From Cryptomeria japonica (taxonomy: Eukaryota; Streptophyta; Pinopsida; Cupressales; Cupressaceae): a DNA stretch of 64,000 nt. Made by a program: the position numbers and the translations under genes. Positions 10,558 to 23,364 of this stretch are shown in pieces. Position 1 is the stretch's first letter; each line of letters opens with the position of its first letter. The stretch covers positions 610,068,065 to 610,132,064 of the forward strand of contig NC_081405.1 of NCBI RefSeq assembly GCF_030272615.1, written 5' to 3'. The notes under the pieces are model-generated. The model searched no databases. It saw nothing but the letters and a program-made list of their open reading frames with translations, and was not told the origin of the DNA.

Positions 10558-11603
10558 TGTTGGCTTGATGATGATTGTAATGTATTCATCATTTGTTGTC
10601 ATTGATGAAACACTCTCACACACACATATGATTATATTGACTACCGATGTAACTTCAATTGTTTACTCTGTCAACTGGTATGTTAGAGGTTATACTAAGA
10701 GGTTTATCTCTAACTGATACTTTGTGTCAACCAGTATGTGCATAAGAGACAATCTGTGATTACACTAAGTTGGCATCAAGATGAATATCAAGATGGAGAT
10801 CAAGCAGAGATTCAAGGACAACAGTTCATATGTTTTACTCAAACCAGTATTTGATTGATCCAACTGGTATTTAATAATTTTGTGATGATTTACCACATTT
10901 CATGATGAGTTACTTGCATCGAATGCTTGGCGGTAATTTTTGTAATGAGTTATGATCACTTGTCTAGATACACTGCACCTAGGAAATTGTGTTATGACTT
11001 CTTAAGGATGACATCAAATCATAGGGTCTATATATTAACATCGCAATGGATTTTTGGAAGTGAAAAAAATAAAAATGTTATGTTATGTGTGAAAGGAAAA
11101 AGAGTTAGTTGCAGAGTATGCAAAAGAGCAGTGTTGAATATGCTTAGAAGGATCTAATCAAGCAAGTATTGTGCTACCCAGAATAGATCAAACCATTCTT
11201 GTTGTTTTCTAACCATTAAAGAAGAATCAAATCTCCTAACTGGGTAAGAACTAACAAGCTTCAATGTATAAATGCTTTAACAGGGTGATCCATTAGTCTG
11301 GATTCAAAAATCCTCCACCGAGGTTACTCCTAACAAGGTACTGTGTTTAACAAGGTATAAGTTTCTAATCAAGCTTTGGGATCTCTAACAAGCTTGTGAG
11401 TTCCATCTCATCGTGGTTTTTACCTATTTGGGTTTTCCACGTACAAACAATTGTGTTATGGTGGATGTTGTTATATCATTTTGGATTGCATGCATTGTGT
11501 TTAAAATCTTTGTTAAGTTCATCTATCAGTTAGTGTTTGAAGTAGTTTTATTTTTGGTGTTACTGATTCACCCCCCCCCTCTCAGTGTTTTTCAAGTTCA
11601 TCA
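10558..11603 (+). repeat. 3' LTR of the gag-only element
   Basis: 1046 bp, same TGTTGGCTTG start and ...TTCATCA end as 3881-5007, with several indels (for example one relative to the 5' copy near 11395). Followed by AGATA. Confidence 0.85.
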
Positions 11604-11608
11604 AGATA

Positions 11609-11734
11609 AACTATACAAAATACACATAATGAAGAAAACTAGTTAGACCAATTTTAAAGTTCTATACAATACCCATATTTCTAATAACCAATAACAAAAT
11701 ACGCAACTAACAAATAAAATACGCAATTTGTAGC
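11609..11734. other. Short AT-rich spacer
   Basis: Sequence between the gag-only element and the SPT6 fragment. No gene or repeat recognised. Confidence 0.3.
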
Positions 11735-11795
11735 TTGCCTTGGACCTAGAAAAGTTGCTTCCATACAAAGGGCTATTTAAGGGCTGGAAGGGTTT
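11735..11795 (+). pseudogene. Left fragment of the SPT6-derived tandem repeat
   Basis: About 60 bp matching the end of the repeat units at 22777-23930 (the block AGTTGCTTCCATACAAAGGG and following GGGCTGGAAGGGTTTA). It stops at the truncated edge of Copia-1. The right flank of Copia-1 (22777) resumes the same repeat almost where this stops, so Copia-1 interrupted the array. Confidence 0.65.
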
Positions 11796-14225
11796 ATAGT
11801 GGAATTTTTAGATGATACCGGTGTAACTGGATCTTCAATTTATACCAATGGGTTCAATGTAGGCTCATTTGTTAGTATCTCTGTTGTCGGTTTAGAGTCT
11901 ATATACCTTGAAGTTCCTCTAAATTGTTCATCAATTTTCACATTTGTACTCTCAACAATTTTCTGTAATCTTTTGTTTAAAAATCTATTTGATTTGCTCT
12001 TAGATGAATAACCAAGAAATATTCCTTCATCATTTCTAGGATCAAATTTGCCAATATACTCATCTCTTCTAATACAGCAATTACTTCCAAATATTTTGAA
12101 ATATTTAAGAGTAGTAGTAATGCCAAACTATAGTTCATGAGGGGTCTTACCGGTTTCATCTTTGATGTGAACTTTGTTGAATGTATAGACCATTGTACTT
12201 ACTACCTCTCTCCAATATACATGTGGTAGATTTTTTTCAGATAACATACTTCTAGCTGCATCCAAGATAGTTCTATTTTTCCTTTCTACAACTCAATTCT
12301 GTTATGGTGTCCGGGGTGTTGATAACTGTCTTCTGATTCCATTTACTTCACAGAATGTATTAAATTCCTTAGATATAAATTCACCTCCTTGATCTAATCT
12401 CAGACATTTAATTTTCTTACCGGTTTCTCTAAGAAAAATAACCCAACACATTCTAGAATAGTCATCAATGATTAGCATGAAATATCTATCACTTTGTAAG
12501 CTTTTAGTTCTAGCTAGACCACATAAATCAATATGAATTAAGTCAAGATCATTATTGGATTTTCTTGGAATACTTTTAAATATGCTCTAACTGATTTTCC
12601 AAATTGACATTCTTTACATACTAGATTGTGAGGTTTAACAATCTTAGGTAAATCTAGAATTGCCTTAGTTGTACTGATTTTCACAATGCAATCAAAATTT
12701 ACATGGTAGAGTCTCTTATGCCATAGCCAAATTTCATCAATATGTGCAATCAAGTATGTCTTTTCACTATTATTCAAGTGAAAGATGTTACCTCTAGTTT
12801 GATTACTGGTTGCAATTTCCAGACCAGTTATGTTCATAATTTTGCATTTCCCATTCTTGAATTGTACCTAAAATCCTTTTCCAACTAATTGACCAACACT
12901 TAAAAGATTGTGCTTTAAACCTTCAACGTAGTAAACATTGTCGGTATTATGCTTACCATCAAGAGATATAGTCCCTTTTCCTTTTATCAAACAAGCTTTA
13001 TCATCTCCAAATCTTACTAGACCTCCATTATATTCCTAAAAGTTCAAGAATTTACCTTTATCACCAGTCATATGACGTGAACATCCTAAATCAATGATCC
13101 ATTCATCCTTAACTTCAACTTTATCTACCAAGGCCTACTCTATCGATTGAACAGTAGGTGTTGGTTGATCTTCTCTTATAGCAACAAAAATCCATCCATT
13201 GTCTTTTAGATCCTCATCAGAATCATCAGTGATTCGTTCATCAACAAGATAACAAGATTTATCTTTATTCTTCTTAAATTTGTATCTCTGATATTTAGGG
13301 TTAGGTTTGTATGTTCTTCTAGCTTCTTCTCTTAATCTAGCATGTCTATTAGGGCATCTTAAAGCCATATGACTAGTCTTATTATAGTTAAAAAATTTAA
13401 AGGGTGCTTTACCTTCATACTTACTTCCAACTGGACCTTTAGGTATTTTCCTTGCAAATAGTGCTTCAAGTTCTTCAAGTTCTTCAAGTTCTTCATTTTA
13501 TTTCCTGCTTTCTTCAAGTTCTCTTGCATAAAAGGATTTCCAATCATATTTGTCAAATGATGGTGCAGATGATGTTGATGCCTTAAAAGCTAAATCTATC
13601 TTTTTTGTAGCAACATGACCAAATTCCTCAATTTCAAAAGCTGAAAGTTTTCCAATCAATGTGTCCCTAGTTACTGATGTATTAGGCATTGTTCTTAACT
13701 CATTTATAGTAGTAACTTTCATTGTGTATGCCGGTGGAAATCCTTTTAAACTTTTGAAACAATTTCATCTTCACTTAAGGTTCCTCCACAACATTTAATA
13801 CCCAAAATAATTTCATTTACTCTTTCCATAAAAGAAGAAATCCTTTCATCTTCTTCCATTTTCAGATTTTCATACTTGACTCGAAAGCTTTCAAGTTTTG
13901 CAATTTTGACTGTATAATCTCCTTCATTCAGTGTTTCCAAATGGTCCCAAATAGATTTAGTAGTAGATCTATCTAATAATCCCATGATTTTCTGATCTGA
14001 TAATGCGCTCAAAAGTGCTTCTCTTGCTTTGCAATCATTTTCTTCATCTTTTCCTAAGTTTGGTGGATTAGGTTGACTTTGAGTGGGAGAAATATAGCCA
14101 TTATTTGTAACTTCCCAGATGTCCTTCCCAATGCAATTCAGATGTGTCTCCATCCTGATCTTCCATATCCCATAGTTGGTTCCATCAAGTTTATGACTGT
14201 CCTTCCTGAAATAGTTAGAAGACAT
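11796..14225 (-). pseudogene. Copia-1 gag-protease-integrase relic
   Basis: Starts MSSNYFRKDSHKLDGTNYG at 14225. Order: Copia gag domain (14225-13500), degenerate zinc knuckle near 13360-13400 (Cys residues lost, ending MALRCPNRH), protease around 13060-13100 reading IIDLGCSRHMTGD (active DSG changed to DLG), GAG-pre-integrase (IWLWHKRLYHVNFD, about 12700) and the start of the integrase core, which is full of stops and frameshifts from about 12540 down. The same protein is far better kept in Copia-3. Loss of the protease Ser and the missing RT leave it non-functional. Confidence 0.8.
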
Positions 14226-14282
14226 TGGATCTCCTCAAGCTATTAAACTTCTGCAAAAAGAGGACTAAACTCTAATACCAAT

Positions 14283-14553
14283 TGTTAGGTCCTAGAGAGA
14301 ACTGAGAGGGGGGGTGAATTAGTTGTCAAATAAATTTAAACCAAAAACAACTTATCCAAACAAAATGCTTAATACTAGTAAACCAAACTTTATGTCAGTA
14401 GATAGTTTATCAGTTAATTGCAGTACCGGTAAAGATTAATGCATGAAACAAAAAGACAATAACATCCACAACACATAACACCAATATTTGTATGTGGAAA
14501 CCCTGTAAGGGGAAAAACCATGATGGGAAACCTTACCCACAATCAGATGATAC
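14283..14553 (-). repeat. Copia-1 5' LTR, downstream part
   Basis: Reads on the minus strand to the LTR end AGGACCTAACA, followed by PBS TTGGTATTAGAGTT (one C-to-T from the canonical form). Interrupted at 14553 by Copia-2; continues at 21977. Confidence 0.8.
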
Positions 14554-16072
14554 TAATAAATCAATGATGAACAGTTAGTACCAAACCAATACTGAGAGGG
14601 GGGGGTGAATCAGTATTGATAAAAACACTTTTCCTTGAATCGGTTTGAATGAGAACCCTACGCTTTAACTGGCAAGAAATAACACCGGTTTGAACTAGAT
14701 TACTAACAGTTAAATACAGTGAAAGACATAAACTAGTGACTCAACTTTCCACACAATATAACATCTTATTTCCACTTCACCCATATTAATACACTAGCAA
14801 TACTTTAATAGAAATGTAAAGACTTACAAGTTCAACATGCTCTACTACTTAACAGAGAATAATAAAGCATCATATGAAAAGCATCACACATAACACACAT
14901 ATTTTTCACGTGGAAACCCAACTGGGAAAAACCACGGTGGGGATGAATACTCACAAGCTGTTCTTTGAACTCTTCTGAAGTCCGCTCTATTAGGAGCCTA
15001 GTCCTATTCAAGACTTTATAATAGGTTCTGTTAGGAGCTGATCCTGCTAGGGATCACCTAGTTAAGGGATGGCTAGAATACTTGGTTAAGGGTTAAACCC
15101 TGTTAAAGGTTACCTTGTTAGAGGATTTATAGAACTCAAAGATTTTGAGTCACCCTATTAAAGGATTTACAACAAGCTGGTTAAGGCTACCCTATTAAGG
15201 GATTTTCCAGCTGTTGAAGTGGTTAGAGGTCAACATGTATTACAATGATCTGGTAACAACACTTAATGCCAATGCAGATCCGCTTTAGTTTCTTCCTTCT
15301 ACACTCACACTCTGTAGGTATCTATTCTCATATCTGGTCTGGCAAGAATCACGTATCTTTGCACTTAGATACACACACAACATTTGCCAACAATTCAACA
15401 TGAAAAACAACATCGACCTTATAGGAAACAGATAGGTCGGTAGCATAAACCCTAAACCCTAAACATTTAGGTTGAGAAATTCAGTTGATTCAATCCTAAC
15501 CATTGAACACTTTGCTTTGAATACAACAATGTTGAATAGATCTCAAGACGTTCTCCATCGTTTGTTCTTCACCGCTTCTTGGAGGCTGATAACCCATCAT
15601 GCATTCTCCATCATTTACAGAGACTTCACACATTCCCGAGGTAGATAAGATCAATCTCCTTCATGCAAGCTCCTTCATGCGCACAAGGCTGATGTGGCAA
15701 CACAATGCGTTCTTCATTCTAATGCTAACACATCATACAATGTCATCGGTTGAATCACAAAGGCGTAGAACATTTCAATCGGAAACCCTAAAGCTAAGAC
15801 TACTAACTGGTAGTCATGCAATATGAAACCTTGATACAAAACATTCCATATACCGGTTCACATTCCAACATACCAGTTCACTTGGACAAACATACCGCTT
15901 CACTTGTTCACATATACTGGTTCACTTGGGCAAACATATTGCTTCACTTTTTCACATATACCAGTTCTCTTACAAGTGCTTACTTCAATATACCAGTTCA
16001 CTCTTCATCATATTGACATCAATGACAACATATAATATCATCATGTCAACATACTCTGCACATATGCCAACA
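14554..16072 (-). repeat. Copia-2 3' LTR
   Basis: 1519 bp. Minus-strand start TGTTGGCATATGTGCAGAG at 16072. Contains the GGGGGGTGAATCAGTA block near 14590-14620 and many ACCGGT-type short repeats near 15840-16000. Confidence 0.85.
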
Positions 16073-16240
16073 ATCTCCCCCTTTGGCATTGATGGCAATA
16101 TACAAATATATCTCTGAGCCTCACAAGTTCTCCCCCAATACTGCAAATATCTTCTCCGCTTCACATCTTCTCCCCCTTTGACAACAATGCCAAAATCAAG
16201 GCATAAACATCTATGTTCTAATATGCTGCTCCCCCTAAGG
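16073..16240 (-). other. Copia-2 multiple polypurine tracts
   Basis: On the plus strand: ATCTCCCCCTTTGGCATTGA abuts the LTR (16073), then TTCTCCCCCAATACTGC (about 16128), CTTCTCCCCCTTTGACAACA (about 16168) and GCTCCCCCTAAGGAG (about 16229). The minus-strand reading is a series of AAAGGGGGAG tracts, a Sirevirus trait. Confidence 0.75.
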
Positions 16241-16315
16241 AGTAGCATCCTTCAAAACACCAATCCTGAGAAAAATATATCAATGTAAGTCTTGACTGAT
16301 GTGGAGCACACACCT

Positions 16316-19300
16316 TTAGTTCACCTCTTGAAGGGGTAGCACCCCTAATTCACCTCTCATATAGGTAAAGGTAGCCTTTGGTAGATGCTTGGTGAATATG
16401 TCTGCTAATTGCTCCTTACTAGAAACATGTTTCAGTACAACTTCTTTGTTCTAAACTTTTTCCCTTAAGAAATGATACTTAAGCTCAAAGTGCTTCGTTC
16501 TAGAATGTAAAATTGGATTCTTGGAGATGTTAATCGCACTTGTGTTGTCACAAAATATACTTATCAGTTCAGATACAAGAACTTTGAAGCCATTCAATAT
16601 ATGTCTCATCCAAATAGTTTGGGTGATGTTCATAAAAGCTGCATAATACTCCACTTCTGCTGTAGACTGAGAGATACAACTTTGTTTCTTACTCATCCAT
16701 GAGACTAGTCTTCCACCAAGAAAGAATGCACCATTAGCTATGCTCTTCTGGTCATCCACATTACCAGCCCATTCAACATTTGTAAACACTTTCAAGTTGA
16801 AATCATTACTATATGGATACCATAATCAATAGTCAATAGTTCCCTTAAGATATCTCAGAATCCACTTGACTGCGACCAAGTGGGATTCTCTTGGGATTTT
16901 TTGGAACTATGCAACAATGCCCATAGCATGTGCAATGTTCAGTCTGCTATGTACTACATAGTGCAATTTACCAATCATTGATCAGTATTCCTTCTCATTT
17001 ACAACCGATCACCATCAGTGTACCAATCGGTTTGCTCTCTTCCATGCCAATGGTCTTCAACACCTCTTTGACATATTTGGACTGAGTGATAAAGATTCCA
17101 TCTTTCATTTGTTGAATCTATAGTCCAATGAAGAACTTAATCTCCCCTATAAGTGACATCTCAAACTCCTTTTTCATCTCATCTACAAAATCATGACTCA
17201 TCTTGTCATCTCCTCCAAAGATTATGTCATTAACAAATCCCTCACAGATTAGAATCAGATCTCCTTCTGCCTTCAGGGAGATATTACTATCCTCACTTGT
17301 TCTCTCAAATCCAATCTTCACAAGATGGGAGTGCAAGCATTCATACCATGCTCTAGGTGCCTACTTTAGGCCATACAAGGCCTTCTGTAGCCTACACACC
17401 ATATCACTATCTTCTGATAGGGAAAACCCATCTAGTTGCTCTATATACACCTCTTCTTCTAGTATTCCATTCAGGAATGCAAACTTTACATCCATTTGAT
17501 ATACCTTGAATCCCTTGAATGTTGCATATGCAAGAAGCATATGAAGTCCTTCCAATCTGGCTAATGGAGCAAAGGTTTCTCCAGAGTCTTCAACTTCTTC
17601 TTGGGCATATCCTTTAGACAATAATCTAGCTTTATTTCTAACCACTGATCCATCTTCATTCAGCTTATTTCTGAAAACATATTTGGTGCCAATGACATTT
17701 TTATGCTCTAGTCTGGGTACCAAAGACCACGTACCATTCTTTACTATCTGGTCAAGTTCCTCTTCCATTGCCTTGATCCAGTCTTCATCTTTATGTTCCT
17801 CTCTAAATGTTTTAGACTCAAATTCAGAGATCATGTAAGAGTTTTCTCTAATCTTTCTTCTTGTAAGAATTACTGCATCCTTGTCTCCTATGATCTGCTT
17901 TAGATCATGATTCAACTTTACATACCTAGGAATGATCTTAGTCATTTCCTCTTGCTTTTCTTCTTCATCCTCATCTTCATCAGCATCGGTATCCATTGAT
18001 GTAGGAGCACTGTTATTGGTGCTTGGCTATTTTGTAACCAGTTCCTAGAAGGTTACTATCGGTTCATCTCTTACTTTCTCATTGCTTGTTTCCTCAGATT
18101 CTTCAAAGGTTTCATCAATTCTAACATTGATGCTTTCAACAATTCTCTAAGTCCTAATTTTGAAACATTTGAGAGCTTTTCTCTTAGTGGAATACCCTAT
18201 GAATATTCCTTCATCACATTTAGCATCAAACTTGCTTTGATGTTCACTCCTCTTGATATAGCATTTACTACCAAATACTCTGAAGTAACTTACTACTGGT
18301 GTCTTACCGGTCCAATACTCATAAGGTGTTGTGTCCTTACACTTTTTGATGAGTACCTAGTTTATTGTGTAGACTGGAGTGCTCACTACTTCTCTCCAAA
18401 AGGTGTGAGCAACCTTTCCTTGGATCAACATAGTTCTAGCTGCTTCAATGCCATTCTGCTATGGAGTCCGGGGGGTAGATAGTTGCCTCTTGATGCCATT
18501 CTCTTCATAGTATTTCTTGAATTCACTGGAAGTGAATTCTCCTCCTTGATCAGTTCTTAAGCACTTAATCCTCTTACCACTTTCTTTTTCTACAAGTGCT
18601 TTGAAGGCTTTGAACTTTCTAAAAGCTTCAAATTTGTCCTTCAAGAATATGACCCACATCATTCTTGACCAATCATTAGTAAGAATCATAAAATACCTAT
18701 CTCCCTGCACACTCCTAGTTTTCATAGGACCACACAAATCAGTATGCACAAGATCAAGTAAATTGTCTGCATTGAAAGGTTTACCTTTGAAGGTTGAGGA
18801 AGACATTTTCCCCAGTTGATACTCTCTGGACAAAGGATTCTCTAATTTGCTTAGTATAGGCAATCCTCTAACTACCTTGATCTTACTGGCCTTCACAATA
18901 TTATCAAAGTTTACATTGTAGAGTCTCCTATGCCATATCCATCTATTCTTAAACTTAGCCATAAGAATTGTACTGACATTAGCATTTAGCTAAAATAGGT
19001 TACCTTTGGTCTACATACCAGTAGCCATCAGTTCACCATTCTTTCCCTTGATTTTTCACACTCCATTTCTAAATTCCAGAGTGAGTCCATTATCATTCAG
19101 TTGAGAAACACTCAAAGGGTTGTACCTAAGACCTTCTACCTAATACACATTGTTAGCACTACTTCTTCCATTCGGAGAGATGGACCCTCTGCCTTTTACC
19201 ATACATGGTGCATCATTACCAAAACAAACCACACCACCATCATACTCTTCTAGATATAGAAACTTACTTCGATCACCAGTCGTATGGTGAGAATAGCCAC

Positions 19301-20346
19301 TATCAATAATCCACTCATTGAATTATCAAAGTGGGAGACAAGAGCCTTCTTGTTTGACACATCTTCCTTGACTGCAACAAACACAATATCTTCATTCTCT
19401 TCATCTTTTGATTCCTCATCAGTGACACCTTCATCAACTACTACAAAACAATTTCTCTGGTTTCCTCCTTTGAACTTCTTGAACCTCTCTGCTTTATCCT
19501 TGTTGTCACCGTTAGGGTAGTTTACAACAATGTGTCCTATTTAGTTACAAGAAAAGAATTTCAAAGGAAGCTTACCTCTGTATTTACCAGTTCCCTAGGA
19601 AGTCTCTTGTCAAGAAGAGCTTCAAATTCCATAAGGATCTCCTCATCATCCATTTCTCTACTTTGTCTTGGTTCACCACTGGTACTAGCTTCTTTTCCTT
19701 TTCTAGATGGTACAATAGATGCTCTAAAGGCTGATTCAGTCTTCTGAATACTGCCATCATAATTATTTAGCTCATAAGCTATTAACTTTGCAATGATGGA
19801 GTCCAGGGATACCTTTGTCTTGTCTACAGACCTCAACTCCTGAATAAAAGAAACCCTTATTGCATAGACCGATAATAAGGATCTCAAAACTCTACTAACA
19901 ATAGTGGAATCTTCCATTTTACCACCTACACTCTTGATAGATCCAACAATAGTTTTGATTCTTATTCCATATTGTTGAATGGTCACTCCTTCAACCATCT
20001 GCATGTCTTCAAACTTACCCCTAAGGCTTTCTTCCTTAGTTTGTTTCACATGCTCATCACCGCCATAGATATTCTCAAGGGCATCCCATACTTCTTTGGG
20101 ATTCTCTTTGTCCTAAACATCAATAAACTCAATGTCAAATAAACTTCTAATTAGGGCTTCCATGACTTGCCCATTCTCCTAAATCTCTCTCTTTTGATCA
20201 TCAGTGAGAGTACCCATAGGGATAACATAAGCATTCTCAACATAGCTCCAATGTTGAGCACCCATGCTTTTGATGTATATATTCATTCCATCCTTCCATA
20301 TTTTAAATTTGTCTTTGTTGAACTTTGGACCTTCCCTCTTCATCAT
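16316..20346 (-). pseudogene. Copia-2 gag-pol relic
   Basis: Starts MMKREGPKFNKDKFKIWK at 20346 and ends about 16316 after DIFTKHLPKATF. Order: gag (20346-19560), broken zinc knuckle (about 19540), protease IIDSGYSHHTTGD (about 19290), GAG-pre-integrase (WIWHRRLYNVNF, 18930), integrase core with DLCGP and TDQGGEF (18760-18520), RT from 17790, RNase H 16795-16451. The RT catalytic motif reads FVNDIIFGG instead of F/YVDD. RNase H begins TNVEWAG instead of the usual TDADWAG, losing the first acidic residue, while CDNTSAI is kept. These two changes alone would kill the enzyme. Several TAG/TAA stops and frameshifts follow, mainly in RT. Confidence 0.85.
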
Positions 20347-20417
20347 TAGAGTAGTATCTTTACCTCAAGCGGTTAAGCTTACAACACAGAGGACCTAGAG
20401 GACGCTCTGATACCAAT

Positions 20418-21976
20418 TGATGAATCAATGATGAATAGTTAGTACCAAACCGATAGTGAGAGGGGGGGTGAATCAGTACTGATAAAAACACTTTTCCTTG
20501 AACCAGTTTGACTAAGAACCCTGCACTTTGACTGGCAAGCAATAACACCAGTATGAACCAAATTACTACCGGTTAAACATAGTGAAAGACATAAACCGGT
20601 GACTCAGCTTTCTACACAATCTAACATCTTATTTCCACTTCACCCATATTCATACACTAGCAATACTTTAATAGAAATGTAAAGACTTATAGGTTCAACA
20701 TGCTTTACTGCTTAATAGAGAATAACAAAGAATCATATGAAAAGCATCAAACATAACACACATATTTTTCACGTGGAAACCCAACTAGGAAAAACCACGA
20801 TGGGGATGTATACCAACAAGCTGTTCTTTGAACTCTTTTGAAGTTCGCTCTATTAGGAGCCTAGTCTTGCTAAAGACTTTACAATAGGTTTTGTTAGGAA
20901 CCGATCCTACTAGGGATCATCCGGTTAAGGGATGTCTATAATACCTGGTTAAGGGTTAAACCCTGTTAAAGGTTACCTTGTTAGAGGATTTTTAGAACTC
21001 AATGATTTTGAGTCACCCTATTAAAGGATTTACAGCAAGCTGGTTAAAGCTACCCTGTTAAGGAATTTTCCAACTGTTGAAGTGGTTAGAGGTCAATAGG
21101 TATTACAATGATCTAGTAACAACACTCAATGCCAATGTAGATCCGCTTCAATTTCTTCCTTCTATACTCACAGTCTGTAGGTATCTATTCTCATATCGGG
21201 TCTGGCAAGAATCACGTATCTTTGCACTTAGATACACACACAACATTTTCCAACAATTCAACATGAAAAACAACATCGACCCTATAGGAAATAGATAGGT
21301 TGGTAGCATAAACCCTAAACCCCAAACATTTAGGTTGAACAATTCAATCGGTTTGATCCTGACCATTGAACACTTTGCTTTGAATACAATGGTCTTGAAC
21401 AGATCTCAAGACGTTCTCCATCATTTGTTCTTCACCGCTTCTTGGAGGCTGATAACCCATCATGCATTCTCCACCATTTATAGAGACTTCGCACATTCTC
21501 GAGGTAGATAGGATCAATCTCCTTCATGCAAGCTTCTTCATGCACACAAGACTGCCATGGAAACACAATTTGTTCTTCATTCTAATGCAAACACATCACA
21601 CAATGTCATCAATTGAATCACAAAGGCATAGAACACTTCAACTGGAAATCCTGAAGCTAAGACTACCAACCGGTAGTCATACCATATGAAACCTTGATAC
21701 AAATAATTCATATACTGGTTCACATTCCAACATACCGGTTCACTTGCACAAACATACCGCTTCACTTGTTCACATATACCGGTTCACATTCTCACATATA
21801 CCGGTTCACATTTCAACATACTAGATCACTTGGACAAACATAACACCTCACTTTTTCACATACACCAGTTCTCTTGCAAGTGCTTACTTGAATATACCAG
21901 TTTACTCTTCATCATATTGACATCAGTGACAAAATACAATATCATCATGTCAACATACTCTGCATATATGCCAACA
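20418..21976 (-). repeat. Copia-2 5' LTR
   Basis: 1559 bp. On the minus strand it ends ATTCATCA, then PBS TTGGTATCAGAGCG (plus-strand 20403-20416). The right edge at 21976 abuts Copia-1 LTR sequence. Confidence 0.85.
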
Positions 21977-22776
21977 GTTACTACTATAGAGAGGATGTGT
22001 ATACAAATGGGGTTTGCATATGCAGAAAGGCCAAGCACCTAGAGCTCACTACTCAAACACAAATAGGACTCACACTGACTACAATTGGATGGTTAAATCC
22101 AATAATGATGTATTGCTCAAAATAACATCTTCATATGTTGGATTCAGTACTGGTTTAGTTCTAATTGCCTTCACGAAACCTTCCTTCAACCTTCAAATGA
22201 TGTCTGCGTGTATATCTCTACTTATTCTCGCATATACCTTCTGAGAATTCCTTTTTCCAATCGCATATTGGTCTTAGAAATAAGATCTTACATATATACC
22301 ATAACCTAAGACAAATTTTAGTAGGTCTTCTCTAAAAGATATTACAATAAAAACAATTTATAGGTAAATCAATAATAAATGCAATAACTGATACAACATG
22401 TTGGCTTAATGCATTTACAACAATAATAAATCATCTCCAAAGCGTGTCGTGTTGATCTGGAATAGATAAGCCTGCTGGTGCTTATTCTGGACCTATTTGT
22501 CAATAACAACAAATATGCAAACACGAATATACCAATGATCAAATATCCAAGACAAAGTGTCCAAACAATGTCTTCAACATAACGAAGTGTTTTCCATGTC
22601 ATTCCAAGTGCTGGTGAACAATATATCCTACCAGTGAACCAGATACCGGTGACTATGCATAAAGTCACTTGATTACGAGTGAACATTGCCAATTCTCCAA
22701 AGTGTCAGAGTTGATAAGTGTTAATAGGTGTTGACATCAATGACAAAACCATATCAACATATCCAAAATACCAACA
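21977..22776 (-). repeat. Copia-1 5' LTR, upstream part
   Basis: Minus-strand start TGTTGGTATTTTGGATATG at 22776, the same LTR family as Copia-3 (24838) and Copia-4. Followed on the right by SPT6-array sequence. Confidence 0.8.
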
Positions 22777-23364
22777 TTGTTGACCCCTCTATAAGCTATG
22801 AAGCGACTTGTCTTTATAAATGCTATTGGTTTTTTAAGGGTTAGAGGGACCGGTCAAGCAGCTTCTGGGAAACATGTTATGGATCCATTGGATGATACTA
22901 GAATTCATCCAGAGTCATATGAACTAGCCAAGAAAATGGGTGAGGATCTATACTGTGAAGATGTAGGACAAGTTACAAATGATATGGATGAGGAAACACA
23001 AGAAATGGAACTTGAACATGTCAAAACAGATCCCCATGTGTTAAAGGCCCTTGATATTAATGAATATGCTAGAAGTGTGAAACAACAAACATCCAATAAA
23101 AAGTGGGAAACTCTTGCTGATATAAAGATTGAATTGCTATATGGATTTAAGGATTGGTAAACACCATATAAAGAGCCATCCCAAGATGAGGAATTTTATT
23201 TGCTAACTTGAGAAAATAAAGAGACCCTTTCAGTGGGGAAAATTGTACAAGTAACTACCCGTAGATTCTTAAATAATCGTTGAAAATTTGTTTCCATACA
23301 AAGGGCTATTTTGAGGGCTGGAAGGGTTTACAATCACAGAGAATTGTTGAACCCTCTAGAAGCT
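22777..23364 (+). pseudogene. SPT6: SPT6-derived pseudogene, repeat unit 1
   Basis: Translates from 22798 as MKRLVFINAIGFLRVR, then LLDDTRIHPESYELAKK-like sequence (here PLDDTRIHPESYELAKKMGE), MDEETQEMELEHV, and FKDW-stop-TPYKEPSQDEEFYLLT. This matches the conserved mid-region of plant transcription elongation factor SPT6 (helix-hairpin-helix/S1-proximal part), a nuclear histone chaperone travelling with Pol II. Only about 150 of well over 1000 residues are present. Stops at GFKDW* and LLT* show it is dead. The downstream tail (RAILRAGRVYNHRELL) no longer matches SPT6 clearly. No intron is visible within the fragment, compatible with retroposition but not proof. Confidence 0.75.

Larger units (their letters stand above)
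3881..11603 (+). mobile_element. Non-autonomous Sirevirus-like LTR retrotransposon (LARD type)
   Basis: Two direct LTRs (3881-5007 and 10558-11603) begin TGTTGGCTTGATGATG and end ATCA. They are flanked by a perfect 5-bp duplication AGATA (3876-3880 and 11604-11608), which fixes both ends. A primer-binding site follows the 5' LTR and three purine tracts precede the 3' LTR. The interior carries a coiled-coil GAG with three zinc knuckles and then a long unknown ORF. No protease, integrase, reverse transcriptase or RNase H is present. The repeated CAAAGGGGGAG tracts and the pyrimidine-rich LTR end (ACCCCCCCCTCTCAG) are typical of Sirevirus Copia elements, so I infer mobilisation in trans by such elements. 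A TRIM is nested at 7346-7679. Confidence 0.85.
14554..21976 (-). mobile_element. Copia-2, full-length Sirevirus-like element nested in Copia-1 LTR
   Basis: 7423 bp, with LTRs 14554-16072 (3') and 20418-21976 (5'), PBS, gag-pol and multiple PPTs. The left copy starts TA instead of TG by mutation. Flanks are GATAC (14549-14553) and GTTAC (21977-21981), one mismatch. Removing the element restores the Copia-family LTR order seen uninterrupted at 34845-34880 and 42530-42560 (cAGATGATATTACTGTAGATag), which confirms the insertion point. Confidence 0.85.
11796..22776 (-). mobile_element. Copia-1, 3'-truncated Sirevirus-like element
   Basis: Minus-strand Copia with 5' LTR on the right (21977-22776 plus 14283-14553 once the nested Copia-2 is removed, about 1.07 kb), a PBS near 14268-14281 and gag-protease-integrase. 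It is cut off at 11796 in the integrase-RT linker, so RT, RNase H, PPT and 3' LTR are missing. Both flanks are SPT6-array sequence. Because its left end is lost, no target duplication can be tested. Confidence 0.8.
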
